A program made the position numbers and the translations under genes. Below, piece after piece: positions 7,901 through 15,856 of a stretch of 31,728 bases of DNA. The notes beneath the pieces were generated by a model. The model was not told the origin of the DNA. It saw only the letters and a program-made list of their open reading frames with translations, and did no database searches. Each line of letters opens with the position of its first letter. The stretch's first letter is position 1. Location: the NCBI GenBank assembly GCA_002338715.1, contig DDIR01000086.1, positions 28,248 through 59,975 on the forward strand, read 5' to 3'. This DNA comes from Phycisphaerales bacterium UBA1845. GTDB lineage: Bacteria > Planctomycetota > Phycisphaerae > UBA1845.

Positions 7901-8289
7901 TGGAGAATCCGCCTGCAGCGGAGGTCGTCGATGCGAGCATCCTCGTATGCGAAGATGAGGATATGGTTCGAAGTGTCATGTGCAGAGCGCTGATGGCGGC
8001 TGGTTATTCGGTCATCGAAACCGAAAACGGCGAAAAAGCCCTGGAAGCCGCAAGGATTCACGATGGGCCAATCGACCTCCTGATCTCCGACGTCGTTATG
8101 CCCGGCATGAGCGGGATTGAGCTTGCCGAAAAACTGGTCGAATCACATCCGAACGCCCGTGTCTTGTTTGTCTCGGGATACTCAGCCGACCATCTCGATG
8201 CCCACGGCGTCGAATCGGGTACGACGCAACTGCTTCAGAAACCATTCGGTCCAAGCGCCTTGGTGCAGCGCGTTCAGGAAATGCTATAG
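4981..8289 (+). CDS. PAS/GAF hybrid sensor histidine kinase with receiver domain
   Basis: A cytoplasmic 1102-residue hybrid kinase with no transmembrane segment. Order of domains: N-terminal GAF-like region (about 1-150), short coiled coil (150-180), PAS with PAC ending GSTQDITKRR (about 181-290), second PAS ending AGITRDVTERK (about 300-418), GAF (about 430-595), third PAS ending GITQDVTERK (about 605-715), HisKA with phospho-acceptor His740 in GGVAHDFNNLL, HATPase_c with N-box Asn858 (NAVDSMPDGG), G-boxes DSGTGM and GKGTGLGLS, and a C-terminal receiver with phospho-acceptor Asp1037 (LISDVVMPGMSG) and the conserved KP (QKPFG). The AHDFNN H-box marks the HPK4-like class. It probably passes phosphate internally to its receiver; no separate output regulator is adjacent, so the downstream target is unknown. 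Co-transcribed with the MEDS gene. Confidence 0.94.
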   Translation: MTEGLAPDPAVLGRILLLHSGLHAAPDTKRLMEMVAHELATFPGVAACSAYVDGRTIRVERPSVQGEYAAHVTAVHGFQPASSGFGHGLGVELDDWLTLELRTARGYYGALYLHVYDEEAVAPYIAFAGNTANLVALHIENARTAIEYNELNSDLDRQVKERTHQLRESQKRLSEAQRIARIGSFESDRDGDIVWWSDHLYHLFGLNPTTFTPTRESFLALVHPDDVEKLIESINRCLETGEVVQSEFFARFSDGTWRQFETFASPIRDRYGRVSGLRGSTQDITKRRETEASLRESNLRFSQISEHIDDIFWLFDVEDPKNPRVLYLSQAYERVFQRPVEDVYRDSSVWYEYVHPDDRERVTTAFQNFLKGKDKLDHELRSIRPNNSVRTVVTRGTLIRDKSGKVIRAAGITRDVTERKLQEALIEGQNLVLKQMVAGASLESVLNTLVLTMEEQTDGTLGAVHILRDEDGLRLFSGAAPSLPKAYTDALEGARIGPNVGSCGTAAYRNTRVIVEDIETDPLWKDFRDLAVGHGLRSCWSQPVRNSMGDVLGTFALYYHQPKRPTDRELELIDSFAHLAAVAIERVQAEEALRKGEKENRAIVENAPYCIHQIDRQGRIISINSAGVRMMGASCEKALLGTSYVLAVAEEDRARVETYLNDALNGRSSEFEFTAVNGLAFASSFVPILDDVGDTIRIMGITQDVTERKRAEKKRLELEAQLRQSQKMEAVGQLAGGVAHDFNNLLTAILGNAEVLLEVLGASPKNELTERLQSGIGEIQSAGTHAASLTRQLLAFSRRDVLRPELVDPLAVVNEMETLLRRLIGEHIELEVELDPETSLIHADSGQVEQVIMNLVVNAVDSMPDGGRLKIGLCNVDIAETPMQEVEDVRPGRYVQLSVCDSGTGMSPETLEHIFEPFFTTKPIGKGTGLGLSTVYGILKQSGGFVNVESTIGTGTTFKARFPAIDRTDLSSPLENPPAAEVVDASILVCEDEDMVRSVMCRALMAAGYSVIETENGEKALEAARIHDGPIDLLISDVVMPGMSGIELAEKLVESHPNARVLFVSGYSADHLDAHGVESGTTQLLQKPFGPSALVQRVQEML

Positions 8290-8376
8290 CGATCTTAAGC
8301 CACGCATGGCGTCTTGCTCGTCCATTCTTGACAGCGCGGGCGCCAGTACCCACGTGTATTGGCTTCGTTTTTCCCA

Positions 8377-8403
8377 TGGATTCCCGCTTGCGCGGGAATG
8401 ACG
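8377..8403. repeat. REP-like palindrome ATTCCCGC-N4-GCGGGAAT, copy 2
   Basis: Perfect 8-bp stem (8380-8387 with 8392-8399, loop TTGC) and flanks TGG and GACGG, in the same orientation as copy 1. It sits between the convergent kinase and GH18-like genes, 88 nt after the kinase stop. Confidence 0.8.
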
Positions 8404-8439
8404 GCGCTGTCGCGCCGCTACGTTTGGAATCAAGGTGTT

Positions 8440-10692
8440 CTAAGGGGTGACGTTCGAAGTGAACGCCTCGTAGTCGGCTAGGTCGATGTCGCCGTCAAAA
8501 TCGGCGTCGAACACATCGAGGCATCGGTTCGTGCAGGTCAATGACGCTGGCGCGGGCGACTGTTCTGGACCTGCAAAGCAGTCCGCAAACCACGCATAGT
8601 CGAGCCCGTTGACGGAACCGTCGCCGTTGTAATCGCCCGCGACAATCGACTCGCAGCCGTCGCTCACACCGTTGGCGTTGCAGTCATTGTCTGGCAGAAG
8701 TTCCACGCGAACGTTGTCGTAAATGACGTAGTTCTCCGAGGCGGGGTTGGCGATCGACGAAAACGGGTCCATGTAGCCCAGCATTGGTAATCCACTCACT
8801 GGTGAACCAAGCACGATCGACGTGATCACCGTGCCGTCAAGCTTCCATTGCAGAAGATCGCCTGATTGAATCACTTCGACTTCGACCCAGTGCTTTCCTG
8901 GCGATCCTTGCGATTCAAACGCCGGGCTGGGGAAGAGTGATTGGTAATAACTGCTTGTGCTGTCCTGCGAACCAGCGAGGTACACGCCGTCTGCAACAGA
9001 AAGCTGGGTCGCTCCGTCGTGCGCGCGATAGTCCTGTGACGCACCGCCTTCGCCAGAGACAGCCATCATGTACCCGTCGCTCGAAGGATTGCCCGACCAG
9101 ATCACCTGCGTGCCTCCATGACCCAAACCGGCAGTCATGAATTCGGTTGACCCCGATCCGCCGCCCGAACCACCGTTGTAGTTGAGCCACATGTCGAACT
9201 TCAAAACGTGATCACCCGACACGCCTGCGCCGACGGGAAAAATGCTGACTGCCGCCGTTTGCGCGACGCCATCGTTGTTGTTGACGGTGAACTTCAAGCC
9301 GGTCGTCGAACCGCCGGTCGAATTCGGCGCGGATGGAATACCGACGGCTGAGTAGTCGTAGGCGAAGTCGGCTGTGTAATCGGCAGACGATGCGAACAGG
9401 TTCCAGTTCGACGCCGACGTCCCCGCATCGAAGTCATCGTTCACAACAGCCACCGAGTTTTCATTGACGATCTGCGAGCAGCATGGTTCAACTGCGTACG
9501 CGCGAAGGGCGTCCCAAAGTTCGGGTCGCGATCCGTCGTAATTCAGCGCCCACATGCCGACGCCTTGCAGGTCGTTGGCCTCCGCGAGGGCGTATTTGAT
9601 GCTGAGGCTTTCGGCGTCGTCGTACCAGACCTGGTGCCAGTTCGCGCCGTCATTCCAGCGATACCAGGGCGTTTGCGAAGTCGCGTCCCAGAGGCGGCCA
9701 TAGATTTGCGAATTGGGTTGGTCGTTCGAAAATCGCGTCGAACCCTGCCAGGCGACAACGGAGGAGCGGGCGGCTGACGTTGTTGTGGTCCAGTGTCCGC
9801 CGTAATACGGAATACCAAGGATGAGTTTTTCCGGGGTTGCCGCGGTCACCGCGCCGTATTCGTCAAGAATGGTGTCGGTGATGTTGATGCTGCCGCCATT
9901 GAGTGGCGAGTTTGGTCCGGAGTTGGAGCTCCAACTTCCGGCGAAGGCATAGCCCATGATGAAGATGCCATCGCAGCCTGCCGCCAGTGCCGGCATGTTC
10001 ATGTTGCTCCAGTTGACGGCTGGTCCGGCGAACGTCACTTCGCTGCCGGGAACTTCGCTGTGCATGTAAGCGGTCAGTTCGGCCATGAATGCCGGGGCGT
10101 GGGCCTGCCAACTGCCGCCGCCTTCAAAATCCATGTTGATGCCGTCCATGGTGCCTTCGAGCATTTTGTTTTTGATGTTGACGAAGAACGCCTGTTTGTA
10201 TGCGGGCGTGGTCATCAGCGTCAGCAGGTCGGTCGTGTTGAACAAGGTGGCTGACAAGACAACTTTGACGCCGTTGGCGTGGGCGGTGTTGACCAGTGCG
10301 GTCCAGGGCCAACCGTGATCGTTGCCCAGCGTGCCGTTGGCATTAACCTCGACGGAGAAGGCCGCGAGGTGGGTGAGGGCGTCCCACTGGATGTTCGCGG
10401 AGCTTTCCCAGTAGGGAAGGTATCCGAACACGGTTCGACAAGGTCCGGTCAGACCGCGGGCGACGGGTTGAATTGTTCCGCGAAGCGCCGGGTCGCCAAT
10501 GAGATCGGGCGATGTGGGATCGTCTTTGTGTTCGAGAAGCGCGGCGTGGTGCACGCTGATCGGTTGAATTTCTTCATTGACCAATTGTGATGCATCAGTG
10601 TCAGGAGGTGGCACTGCCTGCGCCAGAACCGATGCGGGCAAGACCATCTGCGCACAGACGATCACCGAACACACAAACGAAACGCTCTTCAT
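8440..10692 (-). CDS. Secreted GH18-like glycoside hydrolase with dockerin-like C-terminus
   Basis: A secreted 750-residue protein. A Sec signal peptide ending near VLAQA is followed by a GH18 TIM barrel (about residues 75-400). It contains FGYLPYW, the strand-4 motif DGINMDFE (183-190; general acid Glu190) and FIMGYAF. The second Asp of the DxxDxDxE motif is Asn here, as in the YaaH-type spore-germination subgroup, so chitin is not the only possible substrate; peptidoglycan or another GlcNAc polymer is possible. A concanavalin-like region (about 420-670) follows. The tail DYNGDGSVNGLDY...DADFDGDIDLADY is a pair of EF-hand calcium loops of the planctomycete dockerin-like type. The ATG at 10692 is chosen because it starts the signal peptide, with GGGGGAG about 12 nt upstream; a longer GTG start is less likely. 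Confidence 0.85.
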   Translation of the reverse strand: MKSVSFVCSVIVCAQMVLPASVLAQAVPPPDTDASQLVNEEIQPISVHHAALLEHKDDPTSPDLIGDPALRGTIQPVARGLTGPCRTVFGYLPYWESSANIQWDALTHLAAFSVEVNANGTLGNDHGWPWTALVNTAHANGVKVVLSATLFNTTDLLTLMTTPAYKQAFFVNIKNKMLEGTMDGINMDFEGGGSWQAHAPAFMAELTAYMHSEVPGSEVTFAGPAVNWSNMNMPALAAGCDGIFIMGYAFAGSWSSNSGPNSPLNGGSINITDTILDEYGAVTAATPEKLILGIPYYGGHWTTTTSAARSSVVAWQGSTRFSNDQPNSQIYGRLWDATSQTPWYRWNDGANWHQVWYDDAESLSIKYALAEANDLQGVGMWALNYDGSRPELWDALRAYAVEPCCSQIVNENSVAVVNDDFDAGTSASNWNLFASSADYTADFAYDYSAVGIPSAPNSTGGSTTGLKFTVNNNDGVAQTAAVSIFPVGAGVSGDHVLKFDMWLNYNGGSGGGSGSTEFMTAGLGHGGTQVIWSGNPSSDGYMMAVSGEGGASQDYRAHDGATQLSVADGVYLAGSQDSTSSYYQSLFPSPAFESQGSPGKHWVEVEVIQSGDLLQWKLDGTVITSIVLGSPVSGLPMLGYMDPFSSIANPASENYVIYDNVRVELLPDNDCNANGVSDGCESIVAGDYNGDGSVNGLDYAWFADCFAGPEQSPAPASLTCTNRCLDVFDADFDGDIDLADYEAFTSNVTP

Positions 10693-10862
10693 GATGGGTT
10701 GAACTCCCCCTCGCGGTTCTTGCTTCTCTGATTGATACACGCTCCCTGAATATCATAGCGGATCAATAACCCCGATTCTACGCGAAACTGCCGTTATCGG
10801 GCTGTTTTGCATATGCGGTTACTTCCCTGCATAACGACCGAAAACACGCTAAAGCCTGCGTT

Positions 10863-11426
10863 TCATTCTTGAGATACTGGCGGAATTGTTGGCAAGTGCC
10901 AAGCACTGCCACATTCCGGACACACGGTTGCGCCGTCGTGTGCGTCGATTGGCAAGCCGCGCAGATTATAACCGCAGTGCGGGCAGTGGCGATGTTCGAG
11001 GATCACTTCGGTGATGCGGGCAGCGTATTTGGTCTTGGCCATTCTGAAGACAATGATCGGTCCCGAAATGATCACAACGGCTTGGACGATATGGATTGAG
11101 AAGCTGACCGGATCAAGTCCCTTCCACGTGCCGAAGTAGGTGAAGTAAACGACTGTTCCACCCACGACGAAGAGCAGCGTGAAGAGTGCGCAAAGGATGG
11201 AGGCCAACTGCTGTTTCCGGATTCCGGGAATGAGCGCGTCGGACATCGAGCGGAGCGTGTCGGATGGTACGATCGAATGCTGATGGAGCAGGTGCATCTT
11301 GACCGGATCGATTTGATGAATGGTGCGGCCGCGTGCGTCCTTGGTGCGACCGTGCTTTACAACGACTGTATCGAATCGTTCGTGTGTGGGTTGCGACTTG
11401 GAATTGGATGGGCGTGGTTCCATCAT
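10863..11426 (-). CDS. Two-TM membrane protein with CxxCG zinc ribbon
   Basis: A 187-residue protein of unknown function. The N-terminal 65 residues are polar. Two transmembrane helices follow (about 77-99 and 110-129), then a C-terminal treble-clef/zinc-ribbon made of CPHCGYNLRGL and VCPECGSAW. The ribbon, with its GYNLRGLP spacer, is very common in planctomycete membrane proteins. Two ATGs in tandem begin the gene (11426 and 11423). It reads on the same strand as the GH18-like gene, but the 170-nt gap argues against tight coupling. Confidence 0.75.
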   Translation of the reverse strand: MMEPRPSNSKSQPTHERFDTVVVKHGRTKDARGRTIHQIDPVKMHLLHQHSIVPSDTLRSMSDALIPGIRKQQLASILCALFTLLFVVGGTVVYFTYFGTWKGLDPVSFSIHIVQAVVIISGPIIVFRMAKTKYAARITEVILEHRHCPHCGYNLRGLPIDAHDGATVCPECGSAWHLPTIPPVSQE

Positions 11427-11645
11427 GTTCGCGCGAAATCGTACCCTTCAGCGCAACCTGTGCCACGCTTGATGACGACTTTTGACACTTGCGATCGGGG
11501 CAAGGGCGTTTCGGTTGGCGGTTTCGGTTGGGTTATCGGATGACCCTGGCGTTCGCCATGAGAGGACGGCCCACGTCGGGAAGCCCTGCCAAGGCGGTTT
11601 CCGTTTGGTTTCAGTCGACAGGACGGCTTGTTGGGGGTACGCACA
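11427..11645. other. Intergenic region upstream of the RNA helicase
   Basis: About 220 nt between the divergent zinc-ribbon and helicase genes, ahead of the helicase promoter. The open frames within it look random in composition. No hairpin, repeat or RNA gene was recognised. Confidence 0.3.
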
Positions 11646-11673
11646 TTGACATTCGGCTGTGATCGTCTACGAT
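11646..11673 (+). promoter_or_regulatory. Sigma-70-like promoter of the rhlE gene
   Basis: A perfect -35 box TTGACA (11646-11651), a 16-nt spacer and a TACGAT -10 box (11668-11673). Transcription would start near 11680, leaving a 5' leader of about 110 nt before the helicase ATG. Long leaders are common on cold-induced DEAD-box helicase genes, but no specific regulatory fold was identified. Confidence 0.45.
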
Positions 11674-11791
11674 ACTCACAGCCAATAAATAGGGGCACAG
11701 AGAGTTTAGTCACCCCAGCCATTGACGGCTTTGGAAGATTCACCTCACGTTTGGCGCGTCCCACCAGTTAGATCCTAAGAAAGTATTCTTG

Positions 11792-13153
11792 ATGAAATTT
11801 GATGAACTGCGGCTTATCCCGCCGCTTCTGGATGCGGTCCATGCATCCGGTTATGAAACACCAACACCGATTCAGTCCCGCGTCATTCCGCTCGTACTGA
11901 AGCGCAAAGACGTTCTGGCGTGTGCCCAAACGGGGACCGGTAAGACCGCGGCATTTGCGTTGCCGATTCTTCAGCAACTCGCCGGTCAGGTTCCGCAAAA
12001 CCGGAATATGGGCGGTCGCAATCAACCGCGCAAGAACCAGCCTCGAAAAATTCGTTCGCTCGTGTTGGCGCCGACCCGCGAGTTGGCCCAGCAGATCAGC
12101 GACAGCTTTTCGACGTACGGTCGCAACCTCGGTTTGAAGCACACAGCCGTCTTCGGTGGCGTGAACAAGAACCCGCAATCGCGCACGCTGCGTGGCGGCG
12201 TGGATATTCTGGTCGCAACACCGGGACGCCTGCTCGATCACATGTCCGAGGGGACGATCTCGCTCGATTCGATTGAGATTCTCGTGCTCGATGAAGCCGA
12301 CCGCATGCTGGACATGGGCTTCATGCCCGACATCCGTCGCATCCTCAAGCAGATTCCGAAGAATCGGCAGACGCTGTTCTTGTCGGCAACCATGCCAGCC
12401 CCCATCCGTGAACTGGCCAACGAGATTTTGTCGGATCCGGTTGCGGTCGAGGTGGCTCGTGTGTCGTCACCGGCAGAGAGCGTTGAGCATCTGGCGTATC
12501 ATGTCGAAAAGGCGAGCAAGCGATCGCTCTTGTCGAACCTGCTCACTCACATTGCATACTCACGAGCGCTGGTGTTTACGCGTACGAAGCATGGTGCTGA
12601 CAAGGTCGTGCGTCACCTGATGCATGGGAAGATTTCAGCGGCAGCGATTCATGGCAACAAGAGTCAAAACGCCCGCACGCGTGCGCTCGACGATTTCAAG
12701 TCGGGTAAGGTTGGCGTGCTCGTGGCGACGGACATTGCCGCCCGCGGGCTCGATGTCGATGGCGTGTCGCACGTGATCAACTTCGACCTGACCGACGAGC
12801 CTGAGACGTACATTCACCGCATTGGCCGGACGGGTCGAGCGGGTGCTTCGGGCGTGGCGATGTCGTTTATCAGCAGCGAAGAGCACGACAATCTTCGTGG
12901 CATCCAGAGGCTTTTGGGGGCCAAGATGCAGTTGGCCAGCGACATGCCCGGATACAAAGCCCCGACCGAACCGGTTGTGCTGCAAGGCGAAGAGCGAAGT
13001 GGCGGTGGCGGGAAAGGTAAACCGCGTCGCAGCAATGCGGCTCCCAAGCAGGCACCGTACTTTCCCAAGAAGAAAGGCACACGTCGCCCACCGAAACCCG
13101 GTCGAAACCGCAGCGGCGCGAAGAAGCGTTCGGTGCAGACGGCCGCTCGTTAG
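11792..13153 (+). CDS. rhlE: DEAD-box ATP-dependent RNA helicase, RhlE family
   Basis: A 453-residue RNA helicase that uses ATP to unwind short RNA duplexes in ribosome assembly or RNA turnover. All motifs are present in order: Q motif (PTPIQSR, 24-30), Walker A AQTGTGKT (45-52), PTRELAQQ, TPGRLLDH, DEAD at 167-170, SAT in FLSATMP, then the second RecA domain with ALVFTRT, ATDIAARGLDV and HRIGRTGRAG. The C-terminal 60 residues are rich in Lys, Arg and Gly, a typical RNA-binding tail. Cold-inducible use is plausible for the family but not shown. The ATG at 11792 is preferred over the TTG codon just before it. The gene has its own promoter and ends with a strong terminator at 13197. Confidence 0.95.
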   Translation: MKFDELRLIPPLLDAVHASGYETPTPIQSRVIPLVLKRKDVLACAQTGTGKTAAFALPILQQLAGQVPQNRNMGGRNQPRKNQPRKIRSLVLAPTRELAQQISDSFSTYGRNLGLKHTAVFGGVNKNPQSRTLRGGVDILVATPGRLLDHMSEGTISLDSIEILVLDEADRMLDMGFMPDIRRILKQIPKNRQTLFLSATMPAPIRELANEILSDPVAVEVARVSSPAESVEHLAYHVEKASKRSLLSNLLTHIAYSRALVFTRTKHGADKVVRHLMHGKISAAAIHGNKSQNARTRALDDFKSGKVGVLVATDIAARGLDVDGVSHVINFDLTDEPETYIHRIGRTGRAGASGVAMSFISSEEHDNLRGIQRLLGAKMQLASDMPGYKAPTEPVVLQGEERSGGGGKGKPRRSNAAPKQAPYFPKKKGTRRPPKPGRNRSGAKKRSVQTAAR

Positions 13154-13196
13154 CACTGGCTGATTGGCCTGCAAATCGAAGATCCAAATTTGACGA

Positions 13197-13234
13197 ACGC
13201 GCCCGCGAAAAAGTTTTTATCGCGGGCGCGTTTT
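13197..13234 (+). terminator. Rho-independent terminator of rhlE
   Basis: A 12-bp perfect GC-rich stem (13197-13208 with 13220-13231, ACGCGCCCGCGA) with an 11-nt loop, followed at once by TTTT. It begins 44 nt after the helicase stop and ends only 16 nt before the next gene's ATG. Confidence 0.85.
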
Positions 13235-13249
13235 CGCTATGATCCGCGA

Positions 13250-13750
13250 ATGCAAAACAAAGCCACCACCGTAAAGGAATACCTCGACGCGCTGCCCGAA
13301 GATCGCCGCAAGGCATTGGAAGCCGTCCGCAAGGTCATCAAAGCCAACCTCGACAAGGGCTATCAGGAAGGCATCCAGTACGGCATGATCGGGTACTTCG
13401 TCCCGCACAAGATCTATCCAAACGGATACCACTGCGACCCGAAGCAGCCGCTCCCATTCGCCAGCATCGCTTCGCAGAAGAACCACATGGCCATCTACAT
13501 GATGTGCGTCTACAGCGACCCGAAGTTGCAGGAGTGGTTCCAAAAGGCGTGGGCCAAGACCGGCAAGAAACTCGACATGGGCAAGTCGTGCGTAAGGTTC
13601 AAGAAGATCGAAGACGTGCCGCTGGAAGTCGTCGGCGAGGCCATCAAGCGCGTGTCGTTAAAGAAATACGTTGACCACTACGAATCGGTCGTCAAGACGA
13701 AGGGCAAACGACCGAAGAAGAAATCCGCCAGCAAGAAACCGGGGAGATAG
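13250..13750 (+). CDS. DUF1801 (YdhG-like) protein
   Basis: A 166-residue cytoplasmic protein of the DUF1801/YdhG-like family, whose biochemical role is unsettled. Typical features are the N-terminal VKEYLDALPEDRRKALEAVR helix, the central IQYGMIGYFVP segment, MAIYMMCVY, and the C-terminal GKSCVRFKKIEDVPLEVVGEAIKRV. It ends in a Lys-rich tail. The ATG at 13250 is used because the frame upstream only translates the terminator hairpin. Its start is 16 nt after that terminator, so its promoter must overlap the hairpin or expression depends on read-through. Confidence 0.82.
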   Translation: MQNKATTVKEYLDALPEDRRKALEAVRKVIKANLDKGYQEGIQYGMIGYFVPHKIYPNGYHCDPKQPLPFASIASQKNHMAIYMMCVYSDPKLQEWFQKAWAKTGKKLDMGKSCVRFKKIEDVPLEVVGEAIKRVSLKKYVDHYESVVKTKGKRPKKKSASKKPGR

Positions 13751-13780
13751 TCTCCAATCTTGCGTCGGCCCCCGCATTAC

Positions 13781-14005
13781 TCAATCGGTGTCACTTGCGC
13801 ACACCTCAATGTCTGATAGCTTCACTGTCTTTTCATGCTCGAACTTGTCAGTCCGAACCCATCCTCCATCTTCGACAGTGAATTGATAATCATCTGTTAC
13901 GATGACAACAGTCTCGTCGTCAACATCGCGCAAGATATAGCAGGGCATATTGCGGTATTTACATCTTCTTAACTTGGGCACTGACTGACTCACTGTGTAT
14001 TCCAC
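13781..14005 (-). CDS. Small hypothetical protein (74 residues)
   Basis: Not recognised. The product is acidic and looks mostly beta-stranded (CYILRDVDDETVVIVTDDYQ followed by FTVEDGGWVRTDKFE). The only long-form start is a GTG at 14005, with an in-frame stop 12 nt upstream; ATG 13948 would give a 55-residue form. It is the first member of an AT-richer stretch of minus-strand orphan genes and converges on the DUF1801 gene. Confidence 0.5.
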   Translation of the reverse strand: MEYTVSQSVPKLRRCKYRNMPCYILRDVDDETVVIVTDDYQFTVEDGGWVRTDKFEHEKTVKLSDIEVCASDTD

Positions 14006-14091
14006 GTATCGTTTTCATATACTGCACGAAGAACTTTGTTGTTGGGTGCGGGCGAATTTGTTAACTCATAAAACTTCGCACCCGGAGGGGG

Positions 14092-14120
14092 AGCCAAGTA
14101 GGGTCCGCTGTGCGGACCAT
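14092..14120 (+). repeat. Palindromic repeat GGTCCGC-TGT-GCGGACC, copy 1
   Basis: A 29-nt unit whose core 14102-14118 is a 7-bp perfect inverted repeat around TGT. The whole 29 nt is identical at 15373, 16053 and 16535. It is downstream of the minus-strand gene that ends at 14215. Confidence 0.9.
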
Positions 14121-14162
14121 ACCTATTGATTCACGCAGTTTATTCGACCCAGTCGCATTTTG

Positions 14163-14183
14163 TGTCGGGTCGATGACCCGACA
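14163..14183. repeat. Hairpin TGTCGGGT-N5-ACCCGACA
   Basis: A perfect 8-bp stem with a CGATG loop, 32 nt after the stop of the gene at 14215. No T-tract follows on the minus strand, so it is more likely a second palindromic repeat type, or a weak or processing hairpin, than a classical terminator. Confidence 0.45.
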
Positions 14184-14214
14184 TAAGGTCAGGCCAACAA
14201 ATCAAAATAATACC

Positions 14215-15336
14215 TTACTTCTCCAAGGTCTTATCAGCGGCCTGCTCCTTAAACTGTCTAATTTCCTTCGTTAAATCCTGTGTCCACTTCTTAACATTTC
14301 TGCTGGCGAAGCTGGACCTTTCAACTTCGGCACTGATTTCTTCAGACTCCTTGAATTCGCCACCCATTGCCAGAAGAAAGGCTTGCTGATAAGAAGCTAA
14401 AGGCTGCAAGTATGCATCACCTCTATCCACAGCAAATCGAAACGCCTCCAATCCTTCTTTGAATCGCGTATCATCATGGGTCAGCTGAAATCGCTGCTTC
14501 GCTTCGCCAAGCTTGTCTTTAGATTCCCCCGGAACTCGCAGTGCTCGTACTTCTGCGATTGCGTCACTGGAACTAATGGCCGAATAGCAACAACCAGCAA
14601 AGTACGCAGCATAAGGTGCGTAAGACGAATCCGGAATATCCTTCGCGATTTTCCAAAGTTGATCAGCCCATTTGATCGCAGTCTCGCGATCATAGTCCGA
14701 ATCGAGGATCTTTAGCGGTTCATTAACTCGAGTCATCTCAAGTAGCTCTGCAATTATAATTAATGCTCTTCCATTCGTGCCGTCTGAGGCCATTAGGGAT
14801 TCTGAGATTGACTCGGGAAGAGATTGAATCCATTCATCTCCCATCAAATACGTCAATAATTCTAAGCTCCCCAAGCGCTCGATAAATCTCCGATCTTCCG
14901 TTCTCGAAGCCAGCACTTCAATCTCTTGAACATACGTCGTACGGTGTCCTGGAGCATCTACATATTCAACTTCCCATTTGAAACAATATTTGCCTGGCTC
15001 ATCAAATAGGAACCCCGAAATTCCCATTCTAAACTGCCCCACACAAGCGAGATGCAGCCACGAATAATCGGCACCTTCTGCAATCGATGAGAATAGATTG
15101 CCCGGCCGCGGTAATCCTGCGTTCAAGCTAGTAAATCTCTCACAATCTAAACTGTAAGAGACACCAAAATGCCGCACCGGCCTGTCATCTGGCAATTTAA
15201 ACGTAACAATGTTGAATGCTTCTGCATACAATTCTCCCGTCAACGCTGATTGTTGTTGGCCCTCGCTGCTCTGAGTGAAAATACAGAACAACACCCCGGA
15301 AACAACGCGCTTAAGAGTCGATCTATATCTAAACAT
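14215..15336 (-). CDS. Exported hypothetical protein, helical C-terminal half
   Basis: A 373-residue protein with no recognised family. It starts with a basic/hydrophobic signal-like segment (FRYRSTLKRVVSGVLFCIFT), so it is probably exported. Residues 30-135 look beta-rich and Ig-like (FLFDEPGKYCFKWEVEYVD). The remainder is alpha-helical, and segments such as YAPYAAYFAGCCYSAI and YLQPLASYQQAFLLAMGGEF resemble TPR-like helical hairpins. The ATG at 15336 has GGAG just upstream; the TTG four codons earlier is rejected. Codons such as ATA, AGA and TTA are frequent, unlike the flanking GC-rich genes, which suggests an island or transfer. Confidence 0.65.
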   Translation of the reverse strand: MFRYRSTLKRVVSGVLFCIFTQSSEGQQQSALTGELYAEAFNIVTFKLPDDRPVRHFGVSYSLDCERFTSLNAGLPRPGNLFSSIAEGADYSWLHLACVGQFRMGISGFLFDEPGKYCFKWEVEYVDAPGHRTTYVQEIEVLASRTEDRRFIERLGSLELLTYLMGDEWIQSLPESISESLMASDGTNGRALIIIAELLEMTRVNEPLKILDSDYDRETAIKWADQLWKIAKDIPDSSYAPYAAYFAGCCYSAISSSDAIAEVRALRVPGESKDKLGEAKQRFQLTHDDTRFKEGLEAFRFAVDRGDAYLQPLASYQQAFLLAMGGEFKESEEISAEVERSSFASRNVKKWTQDLTKEIRQFKEQAADKTLEK

Positions 15337-15372
15337 GGCTGTCTCCAATTCTAAGGCCCATCGTAATCACGG

Positions 15373-15401
15373 AGCCAAGTAGGGTCCGCTGTGCGGACCA
15401 T
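15373..15401 (+). repeat. Palindromic repeat GGTCCGC-TGT-GCGGACC, copy 2
   Basis: Identical over 29 nt to copy 1 (core 15383-15399). It lies 5 nt after the stop of the gene ending at 15407. Confidence 0.9.
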
Positions 15402-15406
15402 TTCTC

Positions 15407-15856
15407 CTAAAAAGTCCCTTCGGGAGGCGGTCCTTCAATCTTTCGCAACTCATCGACATGAACATATTTCTCGCAGCCCTCGCGTAGTTCGTATTTCCAG
15501 CTAAGTGCCTGAAGTTCTTGAACGCGCTGCCGGAACTCTGTGGAATTTGTTGTGCCGATGCTTAATGTGTTTGCGTCAATGTGGCAATGCAGCAATGGCT
15601 CGGCCGACTCGCGGTGCCAGAACTGAGGCCAAACTTCGTAGTTCTGATAATTCAGCACTGGATAGAATGTCACTCCTTCGATACCTTCCACTGACCCGGA
15701 CAGCACTGCGCCAATTGGTGGCAAGGGCTTGAAAGTTTCCGGATGCGGCATCATGGCCCCACACCTAAGCCAGCATTTGTTCTTTTTCCAGTTGATGCCT
15801 GTGGACAAGAACCACGAGCCATTGAATTTGCAGAGAATCATGGAAGCGGCGTCCAT
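15407..15856 (-). CDS. Orphan protein, tandem paralogue A
   Basis: A 149-residue cytoplasmic protein of unknown family, clearly paralogous to the gene at 16087-16515. Shared landmarks in the same order are FNGSWFLS / LNGSWYLA, GVTFYPVLNYQNYEVWP / GITFFPTLRYSGYRTFP, and the C-terminal REGCEKYVHVDELRKIEG followed by PPPEGTF against the equivalent REGGCKLLHIDELEKIEG then PPPDGIF. The pattern suggests a small single-domain fold. The start is ATG 15856, or ATG 15841, which gives MILCKFNGSW. It overlaps the small upstream frame by 19 nt, suggesting one transcript. No signal peptide or transmembrane segment. An immunity-type role is possible, but nothing in the sequence establishes it. Confidence 0.65.
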   Translation of the reverse strand: MDAASMILCKFNGSWFLSTGINWKKNKCWLRCGAMMPHPETFKPLPPIGAVLSGSVEGIEGVTFYPVLNYQNYEVWPQFWHRESAEPLLHCHIDANTLSIGTTNSTEFRQRVQELQALSWKYELREGCEKYVHVDELRKIEGPPPEGTF

